Source: Blasia pusilla (lineage: Eukaryota > Marchantiophyta > Marchantiopsida > Blasiales). Taken from it: a stretch of DNA of 64,000 nt. Below are positions 21,995 through 32,500 of this stretch, piece after piece (the stretch's first letter is position 1; each line of letters begins with the position of its first letter). The stretch covers positions 16,244,001-16,308,000 of the forward strand of contig CM114272.1 of the NCBI GenBank assembly GCA_050084515.1, written 5' to 3'. The translations under genes and the position numbers were made by a program. The notes under the pieces were generated by a model. The model did not search any database and was not told the origin of the DNA. It was given only the letters and a program-made list of their open reading frames with translations.

Positions 21995-22640
21995 CTCTTT
22001 GTAGAATAAGATCCAATCTCTCTCAAAACCATAGCTCTCAAATGTGTGCACTCTCACATGTCTCTCTCAATGTCAAACCAAACCCACTCTCCTAATGAGA
22101 CCCTAAACACACTCACAAGGCAAGGGACCATAGCTCTGCCATATCACGTCTTTTAGGATAGATCGGTGAGATCTAGTAGAGCGCCTTCGTGAGTAGTGGA
22201 GGACAGGCTCAATAGGTCCAGGATGACCAGAGGCCCCGGAAAACCTAAGAGAGCAGGTTTCCCCTTAGTTTCGGCTCATTTGGAGCCATATTGAGGAACT
22301 TACTAATTTAGGTAGGTACCATTTTGAGTATATGATTAACTTCCTATTTTTTGGTAAGTGGCCCTTGACCTTTTACATCAAGTCAAGAGCCAAGGAGGTG
22401 ACTTGGGAGCATAGGTTACCATAGAGAGAGCTTGGGAGAGGGAAGGGGTATACTTCAAGGAGAGAGAGCTTGAGAGCTCATTCTCTCTTTATTGAACCTC
22501 TTGGCATGAGGCGGTAGAGCTATGGTCTTGCTTGCCTTGTGTGTGAAATCTAAGCCTCTCATTAGGAGAGTGGGTTCAGTTTCACATTGAGAGAGACATG
22601 TGAGAACTATGGAGTTGTGAGAGAGATTGGATCTTATTTA
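21995..22640. repeat. Head-to-head gypsy LTR segment B copies
   Basis: Bases 21995-22140 are the reverse complement of the 3' end of LTR segment B (AAGATCCAATCTCTCTC...CCACTCTCCTAATGAGA). Bases 22146-22640 are segment B in forward orientation, starting ACGTCTTTTAGGATAGATCG. The two meet near 22143, making an inverted repeat of about 145 bp separated by most of B. At the microsatellite site (22459) this copy has only about five GA units. Confidence 0.8.
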
Positions 22641-22909
22641 GGGTTCGAGAGGATGGCATATGGCATGTTTGACACCACCTCTCACTATGGTTCCTCAAAG
22701 ACAATGAATGTGTCCTAGATGTACATAGAGTAGGTAGTTCTACATTCTGACTTGTGTCTTTGATATGGATGACAAGAAGGCGACTAACGATGGGGCCACA
22801 TGAGCACTCGGCCTTCTTGCTCTTAGCATCCGAGAGATATATGTCATGGTACGTAGGGATAGATGGCTATCTAGAGTGAGAGGAACCTAACCACCAGCTA
22901 GGGGGGCGA
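22641..22909 (+). pseudogene. gypsy PHD-finger end and 3' leader, orphan
   Basis: GGTTCGAGAGGATGGCATAT at 22641 is the last half of the PHD finger (SRGWHMAC...PRCT), ending in the TAG at about 22727. It is followed by the same 3' non-coding sequence as at 1806-1981 and 30046-30227 and by the purine tract AGCTAGGGGGGCGAT. It is the tail of another copy of the family, joined to LTR segment B on its left. Confidence 0.85.
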
Positions 22910-23249
22910 TTGGAGATATTTTGGTACTTCTTGTCTTGTTGTTTAGATGCCATGAGTAAGCATGGGATCGTGCGTCTCTTACCCTGCACGTGTGAGGGAT
23001 TTTTTGGGTATTGGGAAGTTATTTGGGATATTGGGTTTCGTGCTGATGTTGAGATCATCGATGATGTATGGGTTTATGCGACATAGACCTATGTGGGATG
23101 TCTAGAGTTGAGGATGGTGCGCCGCTTGTTACCGCACATCACACGTCTCACTAAGAGAGTGTAGATTGAGTGCCGCATGTTTAGTTTTAGTGATTGAGGG
23201 ATTACTCGCGATATTGAGAGTGATCATGTGAGAGGGGCACCAAGGCCAT

Positions 23250-24960
23250 CACGACATCCTTTCAAGATTTTGAGAGGTGAGGTAGTGTACTTGAGAGTAG
23301 CTCTAGAGGGTTTACCCGGAGTGGTGCGAGGTTTCGAGGGTCTCCACATGAGAGACCACCTCGATCTCCTTTTGTGTCATCTCCAGACGAGGGGGAGCGT
23401 GTAATGGAGTGTGTTAGTGATCCACCATACATATTGAGTGGTCCTACTAGTCGAGCGTACGAGATGGACGATCGGGGTAGAGGACCGCGTAGGCTTTCGG
23501 GTGTTGTAGGCACTATAGAGCTACACGACTTCATTGCGGAGTTTAGGAGTTGGTATGACTCAGAGCGGGCTAGGAACTCTAAAGAGTTAAACCCATTTAT
23601 AGCATGGAATGGTATGTTCCAGCATTTAGAGGGGGCGCCCATGCACGATTACCATGAGTTCTTCCACATATGTGCCCAGGAGATTGAGGCATGGCGACTC
23701 TACTATGACCCACACTATATGTCATGGACGGAGCCATTCCTATATGAGGAGGAGGAGTTAGGAGAGGCTACTTCCTCTTCCACTAGTGATGTCTTAGGAG
23801 GGGTCACTCGCACTAGAGCAGTTGCACCTTATAGTCGGGTTCATCCCAGGTTCAACCCCGTGGTTGAGTTCTTCGCTGAGTTGAGGGCGAGCTACCAAGG
23901 GGTACGGACGGAGAAGTTGCAGAGCATCCATGACTTTCAGAGGCGCCTAGGTGACACTTTATGTGAGGCTTACACTCGCTTGCGCCGGTTGATCAGCGTC
24001 ACTCAGGGGGTGACAGAGGCTCAGGCTATCTAGTCATGGTGCGCGATGCAGGACCAGACCCTGTTGACACAAGTGCAGGAGGGGGTGCTTCTTATAAACA
24101 CCTCCGCTACATTGAGAGATGTTTTTAGGACGGTCAAGAATATTGAGCGTAACATGGTAAAGGAGAGCATAGCCACCATGGGTTCCGGGCGGAGGTAGTC
24201 ACGATTGTCTCCACCACCACTGCAGTAACGTGGACTCCAAGATAGGTTGATTGTGGGACCATGAGCTCAAGGAGGATATCGTGAGGCTGTGCCATCAAGA
24301 CCCGCGCCTTCATATGCGACTTAGCAGCAACCGCCTATGATTACTCGTTGGTCATATGGTGGAGCTCATCATCAGCGTGATTGCTCTTATCAGGGTCATG
24401 GACGTGTTCCTCAGCATGGCGGAGGAGATGGTCTTGCACTAGCAGGTTATTAGTGTGACTATTGTCAGAGGTATGGTCACACACGCGCTTGAAGTTTCAG
24501 TTTACACCCTAAGTTACGTTCGGACCGAGGGCTAGAGAGGGCACCTGAGCGAGTAACCGGTCCAATTGGCCCAGAGATTGTGCACCAGGTGGTCCAGTTG
24601 GGGGACGAGAGCTCGAGTTGCCCGAGAGAGTGGTGAAGCTGCCCGTGGAGGAGGTAGAGTCCCACCACCTAGATGCGTCGAGGGAGATGTCGGGTGTGAG
24701 GTTGATATGGCTGCCTAGATACAGCAGCTACATGAGCAGATTGCCGCTATGGCATTGACATTACCCGATGCCGGATTCGTGGCATCGACATCATATGGAG
24801 CATCCAGAGACATGGAGGATCCTGGTTGGATGTGTGAGGTTGCCCAAATGGAGGCCACCGCAGTTGTGACGCATAGAGTAGCCATGGATTTGGATCCACA
24901 GCGAATGGAAACCAAAAAAAAAGGACCAGACTTCCTCAGTCTTTCACGTTGTCCAAGGCA
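23250..24960 (+). pseudogene. gypsy gag (copy 2)
   Basis: The ancestral start is lost (ACG where the minus-strand fragment has ATG; reading near 23250 gives TFFQDFERG). The clean 219-codon part is 23374-24033 with ECVSDPPYILSGPTSRAYEMD, ELHDFIAEFRSWYDSERARNS, EIEAWRLYYDPHYMSWTEPF, and a retrotransposon-gag-like segment (FNPVVEFFAELRASYQGV, FQRRLGDTLCEAYTRLRRLI). After a stop at 24031 the frame continues. A CDYCQRYGHTRA motif near 24440 looks like a zinc knuckle whose last ligand is lost. The product would have formed the particle that packages the RNA. Confidence 0.85.
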
Positions 24961-25344
24961 ATGAGGACCCTATCGATGGGTCCTCATTAGATTTCCCAGA
25001 GAATTGGTGATGTTAATGGTATGTAGGCACAGAGGGCAATTGGAGAAACGAGCTTGGGTAGAGCGAGTACCACACAATATATCACCTGGAGCGTTGTCCA
25101 TTCTGGATACAGACATCCTTGGGTGAAGTGAGTATCACATAGTATCTCACCCGACTAGAGGTCGTTGTGAGGATTCGCCCGGGACATCCAACAGATGAGT
25201 TCGTGGTGTGAGCCAAGGCAATAATGACTGATGTAGAGTCCTACGACGTCTTGGTTGGTGGAGCACTGTTATACCCGATAGGGTTTTCCCTGAATTACTG
25301 GAAGGAGTCAACGTCCTACAGACCAAGATGGCAGTCAGGTGATG
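24961..25344 (+). pseudogene. gypsy protease region (copy 2)
   Basis: The block reads HLERCPFWIQTSLGEV, then RIRPGHPTDEFVV, AKAIMTDVESYDVLVGGALLYPIGFSLNYW and YRPRWQSGDGR. The YDVLVG-type segment is the second conserved part of retroviral-like aspartic proteases. The copy at 39.0-39.4 kb shows the upstream LLDSKAQ, a degraded DSGA active site. The reading stops abruptly after QSGDG at about 25342, where the inverted block begins. Confidence 0.7.
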
Positions 25345-25864
25345 GGCGCCTTTATTGGACTTTGTCTGTCGATTGATAGGTCGGTAATCTCCACACATCC
25401 GCATATCCGTCCAATTTCCATGCACATCCTTCTTGGCGGGCATGATAGTGGCAGATGCATACTCTCCATGCGATACTCGACTAGTCCTGCTCCAACCAAG
25501 TGCTGGCTCCTACTCTGAATTAGAGCCCTCTCCATATCACTGTACATGTAGGGTCTTCGGAAGATCGAGATGTTACTCGACAACTTAATGTGGATCCCTG
25601 GACCCTTCAGCGTACACAAATCATGCATACTAAATGCAAAATAGCTCCTATAACTCCTAAGGAATTGGTATATCCGACGCCGCTCTCCTCCTGTCAACTT
25701 AGGGCCCATATCTAGCTCCCAAGTCTCCATTGTGACTACGGTAGGACTCTCTGGCGCGGATGTTGGTGGTTGCTATGGTGCAACCCCGTCTTGGAGAATA
25801 TAACTCTCATCTCCACATGTAGTACGCGGAACCACGCTCAATGTTGTGGCTATCATCTCCTCGC
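25345..25864 (-). pseudogene. gypsy RT N-terminal region (inverted, copy 2)
   Basis: After a short spacer the minus strand reads METWELDMGPKL (25730), RRIYQFLRSYRSYFAFSMHD, GPGIHIKLSSNISIFRRPY and, after a frameshift near 25440, KKDVHGNWTDMRMCGDYRPIN. This is the classical start of gypsy RT (FAxxxxDL, IxLxxxxxPxxRRPYR, WRMCxDYRxLN). METWE also follows the methyltransferase in the copy at 35.4 kb. It continues at 27356 on the plus strand. Confidence 0.88.
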
Positions 25865-27350
25865 CTACGTGGAAAACATCCAAGAAGTCCAAGGGTGTCT
25901 CTCCTGATCACCCATGGTGTGTCGATCTCCTTGGGTCTCATCCCCAACCACTTCCTCAACTGTCTCGGTAGGCATGGGGCTCACCAACGCAACAATTGTG
26001 ATTTTTTGCATTCTCAAACGACGATGCTCAGCTACTCCTAAGCTGAAAATCCATGTCAAGCAGTTCAAGTCCATCGCGTGACCCAAGACATAACTTCGTG
26101 ATGCCTCTAATAATGACAATACAACTATGACTCCTTTGGGGAATCCCATCGCTCGCTCTCGCTCATCGGCATTGGGCTCCACCAACCTCTGTACTTGGTC
26201 ATTCCAAACCAAGCGAGGTCCAACCTCCTTGAATGCATAAGAAGCGGGAAAACTCACCAATGTGGGAAAGGCTGCCCGTGGCGTGCCAATCCTCTTGACC
26301 ACAGTCAACGGCGTTCGATCATCTAGCCTCACTGCTTGTGATGGACTGCCCAGATCCAATATGGACTCCACCAACAAATCAAAGGGGCGCTCCACTCTCG
26401 CATATGCACTCTGCAACACCTCGTGTGGTACAAAGTTGGTCCACCAAAGACGCGGACGATGTGCTCGTGAACCCACACTCGCCGCATCCAAAAAAACTGT
26501 CGAACCGATCCATGCACGCACTTGATGTGCACTTGTCACCACACGGGACCTCGAATCGCCCAAAATTGGTACATTCTCCAGAATGTATGCTATAGGACGA
26601 GACTGATGCTCCTGCAAGTGTCGCAAGATCCGCATCATCTCCCAAAATAACCTGGACCGAGAGTTTGCTAATCCGCTATCCCGTCCAGCACTCGACTGGC
26701 CTTGACATGGCCAACCAGCAATGACCAAGTCTATGGTCCCTATCCGCTCCAAGTCCTGCGGCCCCAACAATGAAATGTCCCTCGGTAGGGAACTCTGGTA
26801 ACCCTGAATGGCGGAGTAGACAACAAGTCATGGAAACCAAGGCGTAATTGCGCCACATGGTGAAGTGAAGCGCGTCTGGAAACATCATCAATCTCCACAT
26901 ACAAGTACTGTTGCACGTGCACTCCAACCTGCCAAATAGCAGCTAACCCTGTGTTGATCCCTCCAAATAGATCCAACATCCAAATACCCTTCTTTGGGAT
27001 GCACCATACAATCGAGGTGATGTCCAAAGGGGTCATAGCAGCACTCCTGCCTACTTGGGGTTCCTCTGACCCATCACACTCTAGTGCAAACATCTCGCTC
27101 CACGCGGTCTGCACATGCTAAGTGGCTAAGCGTCAAAGCTCCTCAGCCCCAAAGCGGAACCTCTCCTCCATAGATTGATGTGGCTACCATGACACTCCTC
27201 TGTAGAGAAATGTCAAGAGAGTATCCTCTGCATGGATATGTCCCTCAATTAAATCACTAGGCCAAGTGATGGCACTACTTAATGTTGCTAAGGTCTCCAT
27301 CTCTCCTTGCCGTCGCTCGATCACTGCACCTATGAATCGAATGGGTAAAT
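25865..27350 (-). pseudogene. Retrotransposon-encoded C5-cytosine DNA methyltransferase
   Basis: The minus strand carries a C5-cytosine methyltransferase with motifs in canonical, non-permuted order. Motif I is LDLFGGINTG (about 26980-26950), which binds S-adenosylmethionine. After a one-base frameshift near 26815 a 301-codon open frame (26770-25865) holds motif IV GWPCQGQS with the catalytic Cys at residue 22, motif VI ENV at 65-67, motif VIII HRPRLWWTN at 104-112, a target-recognition stretch, motif IX ERERAMGFP at 204-211 and motif X VLGHAMDLN at 228-236. DRM enzymes of plants are permuted, so this is not one. Upstream, stops interrupt a linker toward 27350. It lies between protease and RT once the inversion is undone. 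Reaction: transfer of methyl to cytosine C5 in DNA; target sequence unknown. Confidence 0.92.
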
Positions 27351-27355
27351 AGATA

Positions 27356-28583
27356 TGCCATGCCCACCCCTGAGGAGATCTTTGATGCAATTGGGCATGC
27401 AAAGGTCTTCAGTTCATTGGATTTGCGAGCCGGATACCATCACTGCCTATCAGATTGGAGTACAAGCAGAAGACGACATTTTGGGGCATCAATCCTCATG
27501 GGAAGGATTGTTTGTACCTATGGCGGTTCTTACCATTCGAGTTAAAGAACGCCCTGACTCAGTATCAGAGGGTCATGGATAGGATCTTGGCAAGTCTGGA
27601 TTTTGCTAGGTGTTATATTGATGACATCGTAGTCTTTAGCGCCACGGTTGAGGAGCATGAGCGATGTCTGCAGGAGGTATTTCGACGATTGCAATTACAT
27701 GGGCTGAAGCTACATTCAAGCAAGTGCAAGTTTTTCTATGACCAAATTGAGGATTTGGGTCATACGATATACCCAGGGGGGCCTTGGTGTGCAAGAGATA
27801 AATGTAGAGGCTATTTCATGCATTCCACGCCCTAAAGATGTGAGTCGAGTTCGTGCATTCATGGGATTGGCAAACTTCTATCGATGGTACGTCAAGGGTT
27901 TCAGTTCGATTATGAAGCCGCTAACCTTTCCGACCAAGGTAAATCAGCAATGGCACTCGGAGGATGAGTAGGAGAGAGCATTTCAGATGCTCAAGGATAG
28001 ATTGACGTCTGTGCCCATATTGAGGAGACCAATCAGGGGACGTCCTATCCACTTGCATATTGATTGGAGCATGTTGGGGCTTGGAGCCGTCCTCGCCCAA
28101 CATGACAATGATGGTAGAGAGTTCATGGTGGCTTATACTGGTCGCTTGAACAACGCTGCTAAGGCAAAGTATAGCTGTATGAGGTTGAGTGCTTGGTTGC
28201 AGTGTGGGCTGTCGCACATTTCAGGTGTTATCTATTCGGAAACCCCTTTACCATCATTACTGATCATCAACCACTTAAGTGGTTGATGGACCGGACAAGC
28301 TTACAAGGAAGCTTGCGAAGTGGGCTCTTTTATTGCAGGAGTATGACTTCCAAGTGTTGCATAGACATGGGAAGCTCAACCAAGATGCAGAGGATTTGAG
28401 TCGTAACCCATGCCCTAGTCAGCGTGATGCTACTGGAGCTCGTGGGCATGGTGAGAGTGATGAGGAGTTGGTGCCAGGATGGCATGCATCACCCTATTTG
28501 GGCTTGTTGGCTATGGAGAGCCAGATTGCAGAGACTTCGATGGCGAGCTCGAATGGAGAGTCCTTAGATATAGAGGCCGGCTA
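27356..28583 (+). pseudogene. gypsy RT (C-terminal part) and RNase H, copy 2
   Basis: Resumes RT with AMPTPEEIFDAIGHAKVFSS, LDLRAGYHH (catalytic Asp in LDL), FGINPHGKD-like WGINPHGKD, FLPFELKNA and the active-site box YIDDIVVFS at about 27616, then CKFFYDQIEDLGH and VRAFMGLANFYRWYVKGFS. RNase H follows from 28050 (HIDWSMLGLGAVLAQHD, LKWLMD, LLQEYDFQVLHRHGK, DLSRNP). Frameshifts lie near 27455, 27790, 28165 and 28300. A Ser/Glu/Gly-rich spacer to 28583 precedes the integrase. Confidence 0.9.
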
Positions 28584-30046
28584 GGAGACGACAGGTGGTT
28601 GAGACATTCACGACAATGGAGTGGTCTTGGAGTACCTGCAGTATTGGCAGCGTCGCAAGTACAGTGGGAGCTAGAGAGCGGGATCGGATCCTACAACAAG
28701 CCAGACGCTTTCGGTGGGAGGGGACACATGTGTTGTGAGGATGGGAGGATGATAGAGTGCGTGTAGTGCCTCATCCTTCGCAGAGAGTACGTTTGGTGCG
28801 TCTTACCCACCAGGAGTTGGATCATTTTGGAGTGAAGCGGACGTACAACTTTCTCCAAATTCAATATTGGTAGCGAGGCATGCAGACTCACGTTCAACAA
28901 TTTGTTGCCAGATGCATGGTGTGTGATCGAGTCCGAGCATCGTTCAATGCTCTGACTCCATAGTTGCATCCACTTTCGATCATGGGTTTAGCTTATAGAT
29001 GGAGTTTGGATTTTGCAAGACCTTTGCCTTTGACGGAGCGCCATAGTCGTTATGTGTTGGTGATGGTCAAGTACTTCTCGAAGTGGATAGAGTTGGTTGT
29101 ATTGCCTGACAAAGCGAGTGAGGGAGTAGCGTATGCCTTCCTAGATCGAGTGCTAAGTCATTACGGTGCATCAGCTGAGGTGTTGACAGACTTGGGTACA
29201 GAGTTCTGCGGGGAGTTTCAGGCCTTGTGTGATCATGCATTGATCGACCATCGCACTACTTCGCGAAATCCTCCTTAGGCGGATGGACTAGCGGAGCGAG
29301 TTGTGCAGAAAGTGAAGAGAGGACTACGCAAGTATGGCTTGTAGAGAGATCACCTAGGAGATTGGGATCTTCAGTTTCCGTGGTTGGCAATGGGATACAG
29401 ATTCAGCAAGGAGGCATCCTTAGCGTCTTTCTCACCGTACTTGTTGCTTTATGGCCGAGAGCCAGATTTACCTGCGGCCATTCGTCGAGATATTGGTGAG
29501 GTGTTGAACCTTGATGACCCTGATGTATGGATGCGGGCATGTTCTCAGAGGGCTGAGTTATTTTGGATAGTGATGCCCATGGCGTTTGAGAACTTGGCGA
29601 TTACGCAACATCGGGATACGTTGAGATATGTGACTATTTGGGGAGGTGGTTATCGACCTACTATCCAGAGGTTTCATCAGGGAGACTATGTCTACTTGCA
29701 GCAGACGGCACCCACGACGTTGGATGTGACTGCAAGGCGCACCATCTTGAGAGTGCTTGAGGTTTTGCCATCCGATGTTCTCTTATTGGACGGACGCGAT
29801 GGTATGGTTTGGAAGGACCATGTGGGTAACTGTGCTCCATGTCATCTTCCGAACATTAACGGTATAGTTGATCTGAGCTTAGTAGTAGTTCATGCAGGCT
29901 TGCGGTGTATGTTGTGTGGTTCCGCCTGTGGTGCAGCCACTATGCTAGTTTGTGATTGGTGTTCGAGAGGATGGCATATGGCATGTTTGATGCCACCTCT
30001 CACTAGGGTTCCTTTGGGACGATGGATGTGTCCGAGATGTACATAG
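28584..30046 (+). pseudogene. gypsy integrase with C-terminal PHD finger, copy 2
   Basis: The zinc-binding part (about 28760-28960) is frameshifted. The core starts near 28985 with WSLDFARPLP (first Asp), then YFSKWIEL, VLTDLGTEFCGEF (second Asp) and, past a stop at 29276, GLAERVVQ (Glu), so all three catalytic acids are present. A stop at 29341 precedes the open frame 29384-30046 (220 residues): FSPYLLLYGREPDLP, RFHQGDYVYLQQTAP, LEVLPSDVLLLDGRDG and then the PHD finger (residues 175-219, 29906-30040), whose eight ligands are all intact. There is no chromodomain; the PHD finger takes its place. Confidence 0.92.
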
Positions 30047-30227
30047 AGTAGGTAGTTCTATATTCCGACTTGTGTCTATGACATGGATGAAAAGAAGGCG
30101 ACTAAGGATGGGGCCACATGAGCATCCGGCCTTCTTGCTCTTAGCGTCCGAGAGATGTATGTCATGGTAGGTAGGGATAGATGTCTATCTATTGTATGAG
30201 GGATCTAACCACCAGCTAGGGGGGCGA

Positions 30228-30999
30228 TTGGAGATATTTTGGTACTTCTTGTCTTGTTGTTTGGATGCCATGAGTTAGCATGGGATCGTGCGTGTTTGTA
30301 TGTGTGTTCGATGACAACGATGTATGTTGTGTAGCGATGTGTATGCGCACGACAACTATTACGTCTTTTAGGATAGATCGGTGAGATCTAGTAGAGCGTC
30401 TTTGTGAGTAATGGAGGACATGCTCAAGAGGTCCAAGATTACCTGTTGAGGCCCCGAGAGACCTGAGAGAGCAAGTTTTCCCTTCGTTTCGGCCCATTTG
30501 AAGCCATATTGAGGAATTGACTATTTTAGGTAACTCATATTTTGAGTATTTGGTTGACTTTCTATTTTTTGTAAGTGGCCCGGGACCTCCTACATCAGGT
30601 CAAGATCCAAGGAGTTGACTTGGGAGCATAGGTTACCATGGAGAGAGCTTGGGGGAGGAGAGGGGTATACCTCAAGGAGAGCTTGAAAGCTCATTCTCTC
30701 TTTGTTGAACCAATTTTCATGAGGCGGCGGAGCTATGGTCTTGCTTGTCTTGTGTGTGTTACCCAAGCCTCTCACTAGGAGAGTGGGTTTGGTTTGACAT
30801 CGAGAGAGACATGTGAGAGTGCACACATTTGAGAGTTATGGTGTTGAGAGAGATTGGATCTTGATTTATTGCAAATATTTTGGTACTTCTTGTCTCATTG
30901 TTTGGATGCCATGCATGAGTTAGCATGGGATCGTGCGTGTTTGTATGTGTAATCTGTGACATCGATGTATGTTGTGTAGCGCTGTGTATGCGCATGACA
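30228..30999 (+). repeat. gypsy 3' LTR, copy 2 (~770 bp)
   Basis: Begins TTGGAGATATT after CTAGGGGGGCGA and ends GCGCATGACA at 30999. Segment A (30228-30354) ends GCGCACGACA; segment B starts ACGTCTTTTAGGATAG (30361); A' (30869-30999) repeats A. It matches copy 1 at 1982-2805 apart from the GA expansion there. CACTA transposon sequence follows directly. Confidence 0.7.
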
Positions 31000-31770
31000 A
31001 CTTCGAAGAAACCAATTATCACAATATTCCATTAGATTTTCATGACCTTGGTGCAACGTGTAAGCCACACTTCCCTAAAGCCAAGACTTCTTTACTTGCA
31101 TTTGTTATGCTCCTTTTCAATGTTGGTGCTACCCATTGGATCCCCACTTTTGTAATCAATGAGACATATATTGAAACTCCTGCGTAAGATGGTATTTCCA
31201 TATGACAATCTTGTTCCACCATCATACTATGCAACAAACAAACACATTAGTAAATTGGATGTGAGTTACAACTCTATACATATGTGCCCTAGAGGGTGTG
31301 TCATATTTTTACAGGAATTGAAAGTTGCAAAAAGTTGCCCAAAGTGTGGGGATGCTAGGCTCAAGCAAGTCATAAAGTCTTTAGTACCAAACAAGGTATT
31401 GAGACACTTCCCATGTAATCCCCAAAATGCGGTGTATGTATAGGTGTAGACCTTTGTCTATGTTATTAAGTTGGTCTTTTGAGAACAAAATCAAGGATGG
31501 TCGGGTAATGCATGCAAGAGATAGCAAGGCTTGGAATCATATTGATTGTTTGTACCCGGACTTTGCTATAGAGAGTATAAATTATAGGTTTAGTTTGGCA
31601 TTTGACGGAGTCAATCCATATTCGGATAAGGCCAACTCGTGGTCAATATGGCCAATCCTATTTCTTGACTACAAATTGTCACTTTTGGCTTCAAACCAAG
31701 GAGTTTTTTTTTTCATGTTGGCTCTTATCATACCAAGTTAGGAGAGTATGAATGGAGAGAATATCAACAC

Positions 31771-32100
31771 CATACTTGCACAAAAACACACAAGTCTCTC
31801 CCTAGGGCGGAGATGGACAGACAAGTTTGGACATGTCCATAAATATGGATTGCAAAAGATGGGGCCCACACTTATAGTTCATGGTGGAAGGCACGACAAG
31901 GATGGGCAAGGCAAAACGGGGGGAACGAATGGAGGTGGCAAGAGGAAGAAACAAGAAAGTGCAGATCACAAAGGCAAGTGAGGCGGATGAGAAAGAAGGG
32001 GGAGATGGGGCCCACATGGACAAGTCCTTCTATAAGACGGACATAAGTCCATGGATATAGAAATTTCCGAGGACAGAGACTTTGTCCTTATGCAACCTTG
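31771..32100. mobile_element. hAT-type MITE, copy 2 (330 bp)
   Basis: It is flanked by a perfect 8-bp duplication ATCAACAC (31763-31770 and 32101-32108), typical of hAT elements. The termini are CATACTTGCAC and TGCAACCTTG, matching the two ends of the MITE at 17392-17710 in inverted order. It interrupts the CACTA reading between INTILA and APLVEEF. The apparent open frame inside it is meaningless. Confidence 0.92.
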
Positions 32101-32500
32101 ATCAACACCTTCTTGGCCCCTTTAGTAGAAGAGTTTAAGGAGTTGTGGAATGGAATTGAATTCCAAGATGTGTGTAGGGTCTTGGGGGTTCAAATCTAGA
32201 GCCATGATATTGTGGAATATAAATGATTACCCAACATATGGCACAACTTTGGGGCAAAGCCATGGTGGGAAGCTTGGATGTACAATATGTGGACCTTATG
32301 TGGATTTAGATTTCTCCAAAAAATATGGGAAGGCCATATTTGGTTGTCATCCAAGACATCTTCCAATAGACCGTGTATGTAGAGGGCGATCTTACAACTC
32401 TCAATTCAATGGCAAAGGGGAGTCAAGACCAACACCTCCAAGGATTACAATAGATCAAATTTTTAGATGGGCGGAGGAGAAAAAAATATATGATGACCAA

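Larger units (their letters stand above)
25345..27355 (-). other. Internal 2.0-kb inversion in gypsy copy 2
   Basis: Coding direction flips to minus at about 25345 and back to plus at about 27355. At the right edge the plus strand resumes RT at AMPTPEEIFDAIGHAK. At the left edge the minus strand stops at CGDYRPINRQTKSNK. These two halves are contiguous in gypsy RT and are contiguous in the copy at 35.1 kb. The short word AATA occurs at both junctions. The other end of the block (minus strand, reading IYLPIRFIGAVI) likewise continues the protease frame that is cut at QSGDG. Confidence 0.88.
22910..30999 (+). mobile_element. Ty3/gypsy retrotransposon with DNA methyltransferase and PHD finger, copy 2
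   Basis: This is the most complete copy. It has a partial 5' LTR (22910-22975), leader, gag (about 23250-24960), protease region (about 25000-25340), an inverted block with methyltransferase and RT N-terminus (about 25345-27355), then RT, RNase H, integrase and PHD finger (27356-30046), purine tract (about 30217-30227) and 3' LTR (30228-30999). Undoing the inversion gives one polyprotein order on one strand. The 5' LTR is truncated after about 65 bp, so LTR-LTR age cannot be read. Frameshifts and stops are scattered through all parts. Confidence 0.9.

Noticed and set aside
26262-26645. Plus-strand and alternate-frame proteins over the methyltransferase
   Set aside because: They are shadows of the 301-codon methyltransferase frame, which alone shows ordered family motifs.
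31748-31981. A basic protein inside the CACTA region
   Set aside because: It lies wholly within the MITE at 31771-32100, which has a perfect target duplication and no coding role.
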